Shown here piece after piece: positions 28,772 through 37,887 of a DNA stretch of 64,000 bases (positions are counted from its first letter, which is position 1; every line of letters begins with the position of its first letter). The stretch is taken from contig NC_015675.1 of NCBI RefSeq assembly GCF_000176035.2, positions 4,964,001 to 5,028,000 of the forward strand, in the 5' to 3' direction. The notes under the pieces were generated by a model. It saw only the letters and a program-made list of their open reading frames with translations. It did no database searches and had not been told where the DNA came from. The position numbers were made by a program, and so were the translations under genes. This stretch comes from Mesorhizobium opportunistum WSM2075 (GTDB lineage Bacteria; Pseudomonadota; Alphaproteobacteria; Rhizobiales; Rhizobiaceae).

Positions 28772-29593
28772 TTACTCGTCCATCCATTCCGGATTGCGCT
28801 TGCCGATGAAGGCACCGATGCCCTCCTGCGCGTCGCGCGCCAGCATGTTTTCGACCATGACGCGGCCGGTATGCGCATAGGCGTCCGCCAATCCCATCTC
28901 GGCCTGGGCGTAAAAGGCTTCCTTGCCGGTCTTCACCACCAAAGACGATTTGGAAGCAATGGTTTGCGCGTATTTGGTGACAATCTGATTCAGGTACTCG
29001 CGCGGCACGACGCGGTTAACCAGGCCGAAGTCCTTCGCGGTCGCCGCGTCGATCGTCTCGCCGGTCAAGAGCATCTCCATCGCCTGCTTGCGCGAGACAT
29101 TGCGCGACAGCGCCACCATCGGCGTCGAGCAGAACAGGCCGATGTTGACGCCCGGCGTGCAGAAGGTCGCTTCGTGCGAGGCGATTGCCAGATCGCAACT
29201 GGCGACCAGTTGCAGCCCGGCGGCCGTCGCCAGGCCGTCGACCTCGGCGATGACAGGCAGCGGATGCCGCACGATCGCCTGCATCAACGTGGCGCAGGCG
29301 GCAAACGTCTCTTCGAAGAAGGCCTTGCCGCGATCGGCGTCGGCACGCCGCGCCGTCATCTCCTTGAGGTCATGGCCGGCGCAGAACACCTTGCCTGCCG
29401 CCGACAGCACGATGACGCGCACGGCCTTGTCGGCCTTGGCGCGTTCGAGTTCCGCCGTCAGCGCCGCCATCACCGCCAGCGACAGGGCGTTGGCGGGCGG
29501 ATTGGCCAGCATGAGGCGCAGCACGCCCTTGTCCAGCCGGGTCGCGACCGGCCCCTCGACAGCGGCAGGCTTGATGGCAAGGATTTCGGCCAT
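28772..29593 (-). CDS. Enoyl-CoA hydratase/isomerase family protein
   Basis: A 273-residue crotonase-fold enzyme acting on CoA thioesters. The oxyanion-hole segments are FCAGHDLKEM and DGLATAAGLQLVASCDLAIA. One catalytic Glu is absent at the usual place (CTPGVNIGLFCSTPMVAL replaces the typical PExxLG region), which resembles the ECHDC3-like subgroup with no classic hydratase chemistry. Likely role in fatty-acid or aromatic CoA metabolism, exact reaction unknown. First gene of a minus-strand run that continues through the VOC gene. Confidence 0.87.
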   Translation of the reverse strand: MAEILAIKPAAVEGPVATRLDKGVLRLMLANPPANALSLAVMAALTAELERAKADKAVRVIVLSAAGKVFCAGHDLKEMTARRADADRGKAFFEETFAACATLMQAIVRHPLPVIAEVDGLATAAGLQLVASCDLAIASHEATFCTPGVNIGLFCSTPMVALSRNVSRKQAMEMLLTGETIDAATAKDFGLVNRVVPREYLNQIVTKYAQTIASKSSLVVKTGKEAFYAQAEMGLADAYAHTGRVMVENMLARDAQEGIGAFIGKRNPEWMDE

Positions 29594-29747
29594 GTTAAGG
29601 TCTCCGCGATTCCGCTCGGGCTGCCTGAGTATCTAATACCGGATCGGGTTTCGTCCAACACCGATCGCTTGCGCCAGACGGACGGAGGTGTTGCCAGAAA
29701 CGGGCGGCTGCGCTCATACAGGGTCCGGCGCAAAACGAGAGACCGAC

Positions 29748-30194
29748 ATGCCCGCCCAGACTAACCTCAAGCCGGTGCTGAACGCACAGCAGGTGAATGC
29801 GCTGATGGAAGCCGAGTTTCCGCAGCTTAACGAAAGAGTCGCGGCCTATGAGGCGATCGACGTTTTCCCGGGCGGCTGCATCGTGCGGCTCAATGCCGGC
29901 GACCGGCATCTTCGTCCAGGCGGCACGGTGTCCGGCCCTGCCCTGTTCACGTTGGCCGACATAGGCGGCTATGTATGCGTGCTCAGCCATGCCGGGCCGG
30001 ATGCACTCTCGGTCACCACCAACCTCAACATCAACTTCGTCCGCAAGGCCGGGACAGGACCGATCGATGGCCACTGCCGCATCCTGAAGCTGGGAAAGAA
30101 CCTGATGGTGTTCGACATCGACATCGTCGCCGGCGAGGGCGGACACACGATCGCGCACGCGACGGGGACCTATTCGATCCCGCCGAAACGCTGA
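29748..30194 (+). CDS. PaaI-type hotdog thioesterase
   Basis: A 148-residue hotdog-fold protein hydrolysing acyl-CoA thioesters. Typical stretch: RHLRPGGTVSGPALFTLADIGGY (helix with the catalytic Asp) followed by LSVTTNLNINFVRKAG. ATG 29748 is preceded by GAGAG; an upstream in-frame ATG-less extension to 29688 is not supported. It is divergent from the enoyl-CoA hydratase, suggesting joint acyl-CoA metabolism. It ends about 60 bases before the exporter gene. Confidence 0.87.
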   Translation: MPAQTNLKPVLNAQQVNALMEAEFPQLNERVAAYEAIDVFPGGCIVRLNAGDRHLRPGGTVSGPALFTLADIGGYVCVLSHAGPDALSVTTNLNINFVRKAGTGPIDGHCRILKLGKNLMVFDIDIVAGEGGHTIAHATGTYSIPPKR

Positions 30195-30256
30195 CACGGA
30201 GAAGGCCGATCCGGCATCCTGGCCGGAACTCCCGATCGACACGTCCGTTTTGCGGC

Positions 30257-30904
30257 ATGCCCGATCTGACCACATACCTTGCCTTTCTCGGCGCCGTGCT
30301 TGCCTACCAGCTTTCCGGCGTCGGGCCCGATATGATGCTTGTGATCAGTCGCGGCGTCGGACAGGGCTGGCGCCACGCACTGGCGGCCGCGACAGGCTGC
30401 GTATCGGCCGGCGTCGTGCAAATTCCATTACTTGCGATGGGACTTGCCACGCTGATCACATCCTCGCCGCCTCTTTACAGCTTTCTCCAAATCGTCGGCG
30501 CCATCTATCTGATCGCCATCGGGGTCAAATTCCTGTTGGCGCGCCGGCAGGATGAAAGTCGTATCTTTGCCTTTGCCAACACCGGTGGCACTGCAGCCGC
30601 TTTCCGGCAGGGCATGATCTGCAATCTCACCAATCCGACGACGCTTGCCTTCATGTTAGCGATGCTGCCGCAATTCGTTCACCCTTGGGCCGGTCCAGCG
30701 GCGTTGCAGTTCATCATTCTCGGCACGACTATGAAGATGATGGGAATGGTTGTCCTCGGCGCCGTCGCGCTGACGTCCGGCGCGGTCGGCGGCTGGCTGT
30801 CGCGCCGAAGCAGCTTCGTCGTGTGGCAGGGAAGGCTGGCCGGAGCCATTATGGTCGCCGTCGGCATCAGACTCCTGCTTGCAGTGACGAGTGGCCGGCG
30901 GTGA
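30257..30904 (+). CDS. LysE/RhtB-family amino-acid exporter
   Basis: A 215-residue inner-membrane protein with about six transmembrane segments. The N-terminal LGAVLAYQLSGVGPDMMLVISR and the central FRQGMICNLTNPTTLAFML stretches are the family's conserved GP and NP motifs. Members export amino acids or related metabolites. ATG 30257 is chosen inside a longer frame that began in the thioesterase gene. Substrate unknown. It is followed by a 267-base gap carrying the rplM promoter. Confidence 0.88.
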   Translation: MPDLTTYLAFLGAVLAYQLSGVGPDMMLVISRGVGQGWRHALAAATGCVSAGVVQIPLLAMGLATLITSSPPLYSFLQIVGAIYLIAIGVKFLLARRQDESRIFAFANTGGTAAAFRQGMICNLTNPTTLAFMLAMLPQFVHPWAGPAALQFIILGTTMKMMGMVVLGAVALTSGAVGGWLSRRSSFVVWQGRLAGAIMVAVGIRLLLAVTSGRR

Positions 30905-31010
30905 GCGAAATACCAGCCGTTTTGGCGGCAGGCCGTGTTGTAAAATAATACCACATAGTTTAACACTTGAAATTTAACGGTTTTTCGGTTTCGTTGACCG
31001 CCAATGATGC

Positions 31011-31040
31011 TTGACGAGGGCTACCCTTCTCCCCTATAAG
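31011..31040 (+). promoter_or_regulatory. Strong promoter of rplM-rpsI
   Basis: TTGACG (31011-31016) and TATAAG (31035-31040) are 18 bases apart; read as CTATAA the spacing is 17, matching the usual alphaproteobacterial sigma-70 pattern for ribosomal genes. The predicted start is near 31047. Confidence 0.7.
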
Positions 31041-31171
31041 CCCTCACGAAGCAGCGGCCCGCAAAGGCCGCCGTTTTGTTATTGGCGGCGGGCAAGTGCT
31101 TTTCGCCAATCCAAGCAACAAGAAACGCCTTCTCTATGTTTTTGGGAAGGTCCAAACCGAGAGCAGAAAAC
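31041..31171 (+). promoter_or_regulatory. rplM leader with an early hairpin
   Basis: The message begins near 31047 and almost at once forms GCGGCC (31054-31059) / GGCCGC (31066-31071), then CGTTTTGTTATT. A GC hairpin plus T-rich run this close to the start looks like an attenuator, possibly an autoregulatory L13 site. The rest of the leader (about 100 bases) is unstructured to the eye. Confidence 0.5.
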
Positions 31172-31636
31172 ATGACAACCTTTTCGCAGAAGCCTGCGGA
31201 TGTGGTGAAGAAGTGGATCCTGATCGACGCCGAGGGTCTCGTCGTCGGCCGTCTCGCCACTGTCATCGCCAATCATCTTCGCGGCAAGCACAAGCCGACC
31301 TTCACCCCGCATGTCGACGACGGCGACAACGTCATCGTCATCAATGCCGACAAGGTGGTGTTCACCGGCAAGAAGTTCACCGACAAGGTCTATTACTGGC
31401 ACACCGGCCACCCCGGCGGCATCAAGGAGCGCACCGCGCGCCAGCTGCTGGAGGGCCGTTTCCCCGAGCGTGTCGTCGAGAAGGCCGTCGAGCGCATGGT
31501 GCCGCGTGGCCCGCTCGGCCGTCGCCAGATGAAGAACCTGCGCGTCTATGCAGGTGCCGAGCATCCGCATGTCGCCCAGCAGCCAGAAGTCCTCGACGTG
31601 GCCAAGCTGAATTCCAAGAACAAGAAGGTCGCATAA
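31172..31636 (+). CDS. rplM: 50S ribosomal protein L13
   Basis: A 154-residue ribosomal protein that binds 23S rRNA early in assembly. Family marks: [42 protein letters not shown] and [16 protein letters not shown] at 31172 is the normal start; an upstream frame from 31076 runs through the leader. One base separates it from rpsI. Standard length for alphaproteobacteria. Confidence 0.97.
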   Translation: MTTFSQKPADVVKKWILIDAEGLVVGRLATVIANHLRGKHKPTFTPHVDDGDNVIVINADKVVFTGKKFTDKVYYWHTGHPGGIKERTARQLLEGRFPERVVEKAVERMVPRGPLGRRQMKNLRVYAGAEHPHVAQQPEVLDVAKLNSKNKKVA

Positions 31637-31637
31637 G

Positions 31638-32120
31638 ATGGCTGAGCTTTCCTCGCTCGCAGAACTGGGCGCCGCCACCGGCAACACCAATACGCAGGCC
31701 GCGGCACCCGTCCACGTCCAGAAGCTCGACAAGTCGGGCCGCGCCTATGCCACCGGCAAGCGCAAGAACGCCATTGCGCGCGTCTGGGTAAAGCCGGGTT
31801 CCGGCAAGATCGTCGTCAACGACAAGGAATTCGCAACCTATTTCGCGCGTCCGGTCCTGCAGATGATCCTCAACCAGCCGATCATCGCCTCCAACCGCGC
31901 TGGCCAGTACGACATCGTCGCCACCGTCGTCGGCGGCGGCCTCTCCGGCCAGGCCGGTGCTGTGCGTCACGGCATCTCCAAGGCGCTGACCTACTATGAG
32001 CCTGCGCTGCGCGCCGTGCTCAAGAAGGGCGGCTTCCTGACCCGCGACAGCCGCGTCGTCGAGCGCAAGAAGTACGGCAAGGCGAAGGCCCGCCGCTCCT
32101 TCCAGTTCTCGAAGCGCTAA
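31638..32120 (+). CDS. rpsI: 30S ribosomal protein S9
   Basis: A 160-residue ribosomal protein, with the short alphaproteobacterial N-terminal extension ([15 protein letters not shown]). The core [15 protein letters not shown] and the basic tail ending FQFSKR, which reaches toward the P-site tRNA, are intact. It follows rplM by one base and is ended by a terminator at 32144-32170. In many Rhizobiales argC comes directly next; here four kilobases intervene. Confidence 0.97.
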   Translation: MAELSSLAELGAATGNTNTQAAAPVHVQKLDKSGRAYATGKRKNAIARVWVKPGSGKIVVNDKEFATYFARPVLQMILNQPIIASNRAGQYDIVATVVGGGLSGQAGAVRHGISKALTYYEPALRAVLKKGGFLTRDSRVVERKKYGKAKARRSFQFSKR

Positions 32121-32143
32121 GCGCTCCGCAGTTTGGACAATCG

Positions 32144-32170
32144 AAAAGGCCGCCTCCGGGTGGCCTTTTT
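32144..32170 (+). terminator. Terminator of rplM-rpsI
   Basis: AAAAGGCC (32144-32151) pairs with GGCCTTTT (32162-32169), extended inside by further GC pairs, followed by T. Confidence 0.85.
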
Positions 32171-32186
32171 GTTTGCGGCTCGGCAG

Positions 32187-32357
32187 TCACCCTGCCCGGC
32201 GCTACGCGCCGACCTCCCCATCAAGGGGAGGTAGAAGAGTGCGTGTCCTTTGCACCGGCCAATGCAGTGTCGGAGCGGTCGGGATTCGTGACTGACCAAA
32301 ACCCGGCGCCTTACCTCCCCTCGATGGGGAGGTCGGCGCGCAGCGCCGGGTGGGGTA
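32187..32357. repeat. Inverted pair of a 47-bp GC-rich intergenic repeat
   Basis: A unit of about 47 bases (32187-32233), containing GGCGCTACGCGCCGACCTCC and AAGGGGAGGTA, recurs inverted at 32311-32357 with only a few changes. Each unit is itself palindromic in two places. Repeats of this sort are common between genes in Mesorhizobium as I recall, akin to REP/RIME elements. The pair can form a long hairpin after rpsI. Confidence 0.8.
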
Positions 32358-32388
32358 ATGGCGCCAGCGTCGGATTTCCTATTTTTTC

Positions 32389-33444
32389 CTAGTTGATGCT
32401 GGCAGTGCTGGAGGCCTCAACCGGCCGTACCTCATCGGCATAAGGCACGCGGTAGCCGTTCGCCGCCAGCCAGCCGATTGCCGCCTTCGGTTCGTCGGTC
32501 TGGATGATGGTGGCGCCGCGGTCGGCCCAAAAACCCCAGGCTTCGCGCGGCAGGCTGGCCTGCACCGCCAGCTCGTCGCCACGGCCGCCGGCCAGGAAGC
32601 CGCCCGGCTTGCCAGCGATGGCATAGGTGTCGGCCCAGATGTGCCAGTTGCCGCGCACCGCGGCGGCCCGCATGCGCGTGCTGAACAGCGGTCCGCCGGT
32701 TTCGGTCAGCGTCTCGGCGCCTGCGCGCCAGTTGATCAGTTCGATCGCACGCGGCGCAAAAGCATGGTCGACCGTCTCGGCGAAACCGGCATCATGCACC
32801 GCGTCATCGGCGATGATCGGCATAAACTGGACGCCGCCGACCGCAGCCATGGCGGCCTTTGCCGCGGTGATCCTGCCCTGGTTCCACAGGTTTTCCTTGA
32901 CGATGACCTGATCCGCCATGCCGAGATCGCGCGCCACGGCGATCATGCCTGGGAGGTCACCGACCTCGAGCTTGTTGTCAAGGTTGATGAGGATCCTGTC
33001 CCTGGTCGCCATCAGCATTTCGCGCAGCGTCGAGACCGTCTCGTTGGTGACGGCGCGGGTACCCTCGATCACCAGCCGGCAGGTCCTCAGTTCGGCCAGC
33101 GTGTATTTCACCACCTCGCCCTTGCAGGTCGTCGTGCGGTCGAGCCAACTGTCATGCATGACCACGAACTCGCCGTCCTTCGAGCGCCTGATGTCGACCT
33201 CGACGATCTCGGCGCCCATGGCGATCGAGCCTTCGACAGCCGCGAGCGAATTTTCCGCATAGAGCGTCTTGCCGGCCTGCATGCTGCCGGCGCGATGCGC
33301 GGCCACCATGATGTGGTCCCGCCACTGATTGGCATGTTCGAAGCGGTCGAGGATCTGCCCGGCGCGGGTCTCGCCGGCCAAGGCCTGGCCGCAGGCGGCC
33401 GCGAGTGCCGTGGAAAACAGAACGCTCAGCCAGATGGTCCGCAT
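32389..33444 (-). CDS. Periplasmic glycerophosphodiester phosphodiesterase family protein
   Basis: A 351-residue protein with signal peptide (MRTIWLSVLFSTALAAACG, cleavage near ALAGE) and one GDPD TIM barrel. Active-site residues are visible: H50-R51 (AAHRAG), E64-N65 (YAENSL), E82 and D84 (VEVDIRRSKDG) and H97 (VVMHDSW). The enzyme would release glycerol 3-phosphate from deacylated phospholipids or cleave another phosphodiester. The C-terminal half carries a VQFMPIIADDAVHD insertion that deviates from the standard. Adjacent to an acyltransferase on the same strand, but with a 97-base gap. Confidence 0.87.
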   Translation of the reverse strand: MRTIWLSVLFSTALAAACGQALAGETRAGQILDRFEHANQWRDHIMVAAHRAGSMQAGKTLYAENSLAAVEGSIAMGAEIVEVDIRRSKDGEFVVMHDSWLDRTTTCKGEVVKYTLAELRTCRLVIEGTRAVTNETVSTLREMLMATRDRILINLDNKLEVGDLPGMIAVARDLGMADQVIVKENLWNQGRITAAKAAMAAVGGVQFMPIIADDAVHDAGFAETVDHAFAPRAIELINWRAGAETLTETGGPLFSTRMRAAAVRGNWHIWADTYAIAGKPGGFLAGGRGDELAVQASLPREAWGFWADRGATIIQTDEPKAAIGWLAANGYRVPYADEVRPVEASSTASIN

Positions 33445-33541
33445 CGAGAATCGCTCCTTGCCGGATCGAGATCCGGATAGGCGATGCCCGTGACATCCAG
33501 GTGAACGAAGCCGGCTAGCGGAATGCGCGCTGGCCGGTGCG

Positions 33542-34750
33542 TCAGATGCGTTTCGCTTGCCGGCGGAACCATGCCATCGCAGGCATTTCGACGAAGCGCC
33601 AGGTGATCCAGGATAGAGCGACGGTGGCAGCGAGCATGAGAACGATCGCGGCTATCCCGACCCAACCGGCACCGAAACCGGTCGCAGGTTGCCCGCGCAG
33701 CACGATGTCGCCGACAAGGCCGAGGCCGAGCTTGCGCTCGACGAGCCCGGCGACATTGATCAGCCGCGCCTGGACGAAGATATGGACCATGTAGATCGAG
33801 TAGGACAGCGCGCCGAGCGTCAGCATGAACGGCGCCCTCAGCAGAGCTGAAATCCAGCCGCCTTCGTGGGCGAACAGAAACAGCGCCAGCGTGAACACCA
33901 GCGGTCCCGCGATGCCAAAATCATTGCTGCCCGCCAGCGAGACAAAAAGAACGATGACCGCCACCATGACGATTTCGGCAAGGGTCCAGTTCACCCGTGG
34001 GCCGCGCCTGGCGAGAACCTGTCGCGCCCTTGCAATGGAATCATGCTGAAACCAAGCCAGCAGGGCGCCGAGCGAGAAGCCGTAGAGGCAACGGATGAAG
34101 CCGAAATCATAGGACACATCCATATGATGCGTGGAGAAGCCGAGCAGGAACAGCGGCGCCGTGACAGCGGCGGCGACGAACCATATCCAGGCACGCGCGC
34201 CGGCGACGAAGACGACGCCAGCGAACAGGAGATAGGCGAAGAACTCCGCCGAAATGCTCCAGCTTGGTGCATTCCAGGTCAGGCGATCCTCGAAGCCGAC
34301 ACCTTGCAGCAGAAGAAGATTGGCAAGCAGGCTTTTCAGGTCGAAACCGCCGGTGAACGGAGCAGCGCCGGCGCCATGCAGTTGCGGCAGCATCAGCCGC
34401 AGCAGTTCGAACCCGGCAAAGGCCGCGAGCATGATGAAATGCAGGGGATAGATGCGGCCGAAACGCACCAGCGCGAAGCGAGCGACCTCATCGGGTTGGC
34501 TCAGGCGGTCGGCGTAGCTGCTGGCGATGACGAAGCCGGAAAGCACGAAGAAGAAGTCGACGAAAAGATAGGACGAACCGATGAAACGGCTCTGCGAGAT
34601 CACCGAAGCGGTCGGGAAGTGAAACAGCGCCACCAGCAGCGCGCAGATCCCGCGCCAGGAATCGAGAACCTGGAAGCGTTCGCCGGCGATCGTGCCGGCG
34701 TGGGTCGACACCACGGCACGGGACGGATTAAGAAACGCTGTTTGCGTCAT
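33542..34750 (-). CDS. Acyltransferase 3 family membrane protein
   Basis: A 402-residue inner-membrane protein with about ten hydrophobic helices. The family signature is at the N-terminus: VLDSWRGICALLVALFHF with R33 and H44 (putative catalytic His). Members O-acylate sugars on exopolysaccharide, lipopolysaccharide or other glycans. The start at 34750 (MTQTAFLNP) is chosen; the longer frame reaches into the speB control region. No glycan genes are immediately adjacent, though an exopolysaccharide cluster lies 5 kb away. Confidence 0.88.
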   Translation of the reverse strand: MTQTAFLNPSRAVVSTHAGTIAGERFQVLDSWRGICALLVALFHFPTASVISQSRFIGSSYLFVDFFFVLSGFVIASSYADRLSQPDEVARFALVRFGRIYPLHFIMLAAFAGFELLRLMLPQLHGAGAAPFTGGFDLKSLLANLLLLQGVGFEDRLTWNAPSWSISAEFFAYLLFAGVVFVAGARAWIWFVAAAVTAPLFLLGFSTHHMDVSYDFGFIRCLYGFSLGALLAWFQHDSIARARQVLARRGPRVNWTLAEIVMVAVIVLFVSLAGSNDFGIAGPLVFTLALFLFAHEGGWISALLRAPFMLTLGALSYSIYMVHIFVQARLINVAGLVERKLGLGLVGDIVLRGQPATGFGAGWVGIAAIVLMLAATVALSWITWRFVEMPAMAWFRRQAKRI

Positions 34751-34874
34751 GATGGTACAAATCCTGTCTTGCCGTGGCACCCGGGCGGCGCGGTTTCGTC
34801 TCCCCAAGCTGTGACTGGCATCTTCCATGCCGGTTCTGTAGTTGTTGCACCCCGATGAAAACCGAGGACCATTA

Positions 34875-35882
34875 ATGGCGACCAAGACCATCGACCATGC
34901 CTTCACCGCCCGCTCCAAAACGGGCGCTGCGTTCGAGCCGACCTATTCCGGCGCGCTGTCGTTCATGCGGCGCAAATATACGAAGGACGTGAAGGGCGCG
35001 GACGCGGTCGTGTGGGGCATTCCGTTCGATGCCGCCGTCACCAACCGGCCAGGCGCGCGTTTCGGCCCGCAGGCTATCCGCCGTGCCTCGGCGATCCTCG
35101 ACAACGACCCGCAATACCCCTTTTCGCGCGACCTGTTCGAGCACCTCGCGGTGGTCGATTATGGCGATTGCCTGCTCGACTCGGGCAACCACCAGAAGAC
35201 GCCGGGCACGATCGAGCGCGAGGCGGCCAAGATCCTGAAGTCGGGCGCCTTCCTGCTGACGCTTGGCGGCGACCATTTCGTCACCTGGCCGCTGCTCAAG
35301 GCGCATGCCGCAATCCACGGACCGCTCGCCCTGGTGCAGTTCGACGCGCATCAGGACACGTGGGAGGACGACGGTAAGCGCATCGACCACGGTTCCTTCG
35401 TCGGCCGCGCGGTCAAGGAAGGCATCATCGATCCCGACCGGTCGATCCAGATCGGCATCCGCACCCATGCCCCCGACACGTTCGGCATCAAGATTCTCCA
35501 TGGCCACGAAATCGAGGAGATGCGCGCGTCCGACATCGCCTACGCCATCGTCGACCGCACCGGCGGCAAGAAGACGTATCTGACGTTCGACATCGACTGC
35601 CTCGATCCGGCCTATGCGCCCGGCACGGGCACACCGGTTGCCGGCGGGCCGTCCTCGGCGAAGATCCTGTCGACGCTGCGGCAGCTCAACCAGGTCGATA
35701 TTGTCGGCGCTGATGTCGTGGAGGTTGCGCCGGCCTATGATCACGCCGATATAACGGCGATTGCCGGCTCGATGGTGGCCATGCAGTATCTCGGCCTGCT
35801 GGCGGAGCGAAAGGCCCGGCTCGAAGAGCTGAACAACGGCAACCACAACGGTGCCGTGGTGAATCATGGTAACGGCATATAG
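34875..35882 (+). CDS. speB: Agmatinase / ureohydrolase family
   Basis: A 335-residue manganese enzyme of the arginase/agmatinase family that hydrolyses a guanidino compound to urea and an amine in the cytoplasm. Metal ligands: H134 (GGDH), D157, H159 and D161 (FDAHQD), D239 and D241 (TFDIDCLDPAYAPG). GAGG lies upstream of ATG 34875. It sits 30 bases before argC, which suits arginine metabolism. Agmatinase is the usual label; guanidinobutyrase or a related ureohydrolase cannot be excluded by eye. Confidence 0.88.
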   Translation: MATKTIDHAFTARSKTGAAFEPTYSGALSFMRRKYTKDVKGADAVVWGIPFDAAVTNRPGARFGPQAIRRASAILDNDPQYPFSRDLFEHLAVVDYGDCLLDSGNHQKTPGTIEREAAKILKSGAFLLTLGGDHFVTWPLLKAHAAIHGPLALVQFDAHQDTWEDDGKRIDHGSFVGRAVKEGIIDPDRSIQIGIRTHAPDTFGIKILHGHEIEEMRASDIAYAIVDRTGGKKTYLTFDIDCLDPAYAPGTGTPVAGGPSSAKILSTLRQLNQVDIVGADVVEVAPAYDHADITAIAGSMVAMQYLGLLAERKARLEELNNGNHNGAVVNHGNGI

Positions 35883-35912
35883 TCTTGAAATTTCAGGGAA
35901 TTTGATCAGGCA

Positions 35913-36839
35913 ATGAAACCGAAAATCTTCATCGACGGCGAGCACGGCACCACCGGCCTGCAGATCCGGGCGCTGCTTGCCGAGCGCGGCGACCTCGAGA
36001 TCATTTCCATTCCCGCCGAGCGCCGCAAGGAAACGGCCGCACGCGCCGAATTCCTCAATGCCGCCGATATCGCGATCCTGTGCCTGCCGGACGACGCGGC
36101 GAAGGAAAGCGTCTCGCTGATCACCAATGACACGACCAAGGTCATCGATGCGTCGACCGCGCATCGCGTGGCCGAGGGCTGGGCGTATGGCTTCGCTGAA
36201 ATGGACAAGGATCAGGCGAAGACGATCGCCTCGGCCAAGCGTATCGCCAACCCCGGCTGCTGGCCGCAAGGACCGATCGCGACGCTGCGGCCGCTGGTCA
36301 CCGCTGGCCTGCTGCCGGCGGATTTCCCGATCACCGTCAACGGCATTTCGGGCTATTCGGGCGGCGGGCGTCCGATGATCGAGGATTATGTCGCCAAGGG
36401 CGAAGATGCTTCGGAGTTCCTGCCCTACGGCCTCACCCTGCAGCACAAGCACGTGCCGGAATTGCGGGCCTATGCGAAGCTGTCGCATGACCCGATCATG
36501 CAGCCGGCAGTGGGCAATTTCGCCCAAGGCATGATTACCGTGGTGCCGCTGCAGCTCGGCGGCCTCGATCATGTACCGAGCGGTGCCGAGCTGCATGCCG
36601 CGATTGCCGACCATTTCGCCGCAATCAAGGGCGGCGTGGTCGAGGTGGCGCCTTATGCGCATCTGGAACGCGTGCCGGACATCGACCCCGAGGTCTACAA
36701 CGGCACCAACCGCATGAAGGTCTATGTCTTTGCCAACGACAAACGCGCGCAGGCACTGCTGCTGGCGGTCTACGACAATCTCGGCAAGGGCGCGTCGGGT
36801 GCCGCCGTCCAGAACATGGACCTGATGCTCGGGACCTAA
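35913..36839 (+). CDS. argC: N-acetyl-gamma-glutamyl-phosphate reductase (type 2)
   Basis: A 308-residue NADPH-dependent enzyme of arginine biosynthesis, reducing N-acetylglutamyl phosphate to the semialdehyde. The catalytic Cys is C116 in IANPGCWPQG; the dinucleotide loop is DGEHGTTGLQIR. The shorter length and start KPKIFIDGEHGT mark the type 2 (AGPR-2) form usual in alphaproteobacteria. It follows speB by 30 bases and precedes an APH-type kinase by 42. Start is unambiguous. Confidence 0.94.
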   Translation: MKPKIFIDGEHGTTGLQIRALLAERGDLEIISIPAERRKETAARAEFLNAADIAILCLPDDAAKESVSLITNDTTKVIDASTAHRVAEGWAYGFAEMDKDQAKTIASAKRIANPGCWPQGPIATLRPLVTAGLLPADFPITVNGISGYSGGGRPMIEDYVAKGEDASEFLPYGLTLQHKHVPELRAYAKLSHDPIMQPAVGNFAQGMITVVPLQLGGLDHVPSGAELHAAIADHFAAIKGGVVEVAPYAHLERVPDIDPEVYNGTNRMKVYVFANDKRAQALLLAVYDNLGKGASGAAVQNMDLMLGT

Positions 36840-36881
36840 AGCGCGTCGTCTTTCGGGGCCACTCTTGAGCGACATGCATTG

Positions 36882-37721
36882 ATGGACGCACCAGCCTTCC
36901 CGGCGCGCTGGAATGTCAGCGCGCCAGAACTCATCGCCGAAACCTTTTCGAGCCGCATCTGGAAGGTGCGGCGCGAGGATGGCTCGCCGGCGATCGTCAA
37001 GGCGCTCAAGCCGTTCGACGATGTCGCTGACGAGTTGCGCGGCGAGCATTTCCTTGCCTGGCGGCGCGGCGAAGGCGCGGTGCGCCTGCTTGGCCGCGAC
37101 GGTCACAGCATGCTGCTCGAATTTTCCGGCGAAACCCTGCTTTCCAAGGTTCTCGATGAGCAAGGCGACAAAATCGCCACCGAAATCGCCGCCGAGGTGA
37201 TGGCAAGGCTGCTCTCGCCATCGAAGCACTCCTTCCCGTCCGAGCTTCAGCCGCTCAGGGAGCGGTTCGCCAGCCTTTTCAAGAAAGCCGCAACCGATCG
37301 CGCCAACGGTCATGACAGCCCCTATGTCGAGGCCGCCGCAATCGCAGATCGATTGCTGGCCGACCCGCGCAATGTCAGGCCGCTCCACGGCGACCTGCAC
37401 CACGAGAACATCCTGCATGGCCCGCGCGGCTGGCTGGCGATCGATCCGAAGGGCGTGCTCGGCGACCCCGGCTTCGACGCCGCCAACATGTTCTACAATC
37501 CGCTCGATCGTGACGCACTCTGCCTCGATCCGGAGCGGATCGCGCATATGGCCGAAGTCTTTGCCATGACGCTGAAGCAGACACCCGCAGCGATGCTGGA
37601 CCACGCCATCGCCTATGGCTGCCTGTCCGCGGCCTGGCATCACGAGGACGACAACGCGGTCGAGGAGAACCGCGAACTGTCGATAGCCGCGGCGATCCGG
37701 ACGGTGCGGGCCGCTTTCTAA
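36882..37721 (+). CDS. Aminoglycoside/streptomycin phosphotransferase-like kinase
   Basis: A 279-residue kinase-fold protein. The catalytic loop reads HGDLHHEN with D171, the metal site IDPKG follows, and the N-terminal VRREDGSPAIVKALKP supplies the ATP-binding Lys. This subgroup looks closest to APH(6) (streptomycin 6-kinase) proteins, but as a core gene next to argC it probably phosphorylates a small metabolite rather than an antibiotic. Resistance cannot be inferred. ATG 36882 is taken, with TTG one codon before as alternative. Confidence 0.8.
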   Translation: MDAPAFPARWNVSAPELIAETFSSRIWKVRREDGSPAIVKALKPFDDVADELRGEHFLAWRRGEGAVRLLGRDGHSMLLEFSGETLLSKVLDEQGDKIATEIAAEVMARLLSPSKHSFPSELQPLRERFASLFKKAATDRANGHDSPYVEAAAIADRLLADPRNVRPLHGDLHHENILHGPRGWLAIDPKGVLGDPGFDAANMFYNPLDRDALCLDPERIAHMAEVFAMTLKQTPAAMLDHAIAYGCLSAAWHHEDDNAVEENRELSIAAAIRTVRAAF

Positions 37722-37887
37722 GTCCGTGGACGGGAGCGGTAATCGCTTGCCGACGCCGACAAGGCTGCCAAGGCAGCCCAGAGCCAGTCCACCCCATCCG
37801 CCGCCACCTTGCGCCAGGCGGAATTCGACGGCGAGAAGACCACGCGGTCCAACGAATTCTGGATGTGATCGACCGATCGGCTCGCGA

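Noticed and set aside
36882..37721. Streptomycin resistance gene
   Set aside because: The kinase motifs are present, but it is a core-genome gene next to argC without mobile signatures, so a resistance role is not supported.
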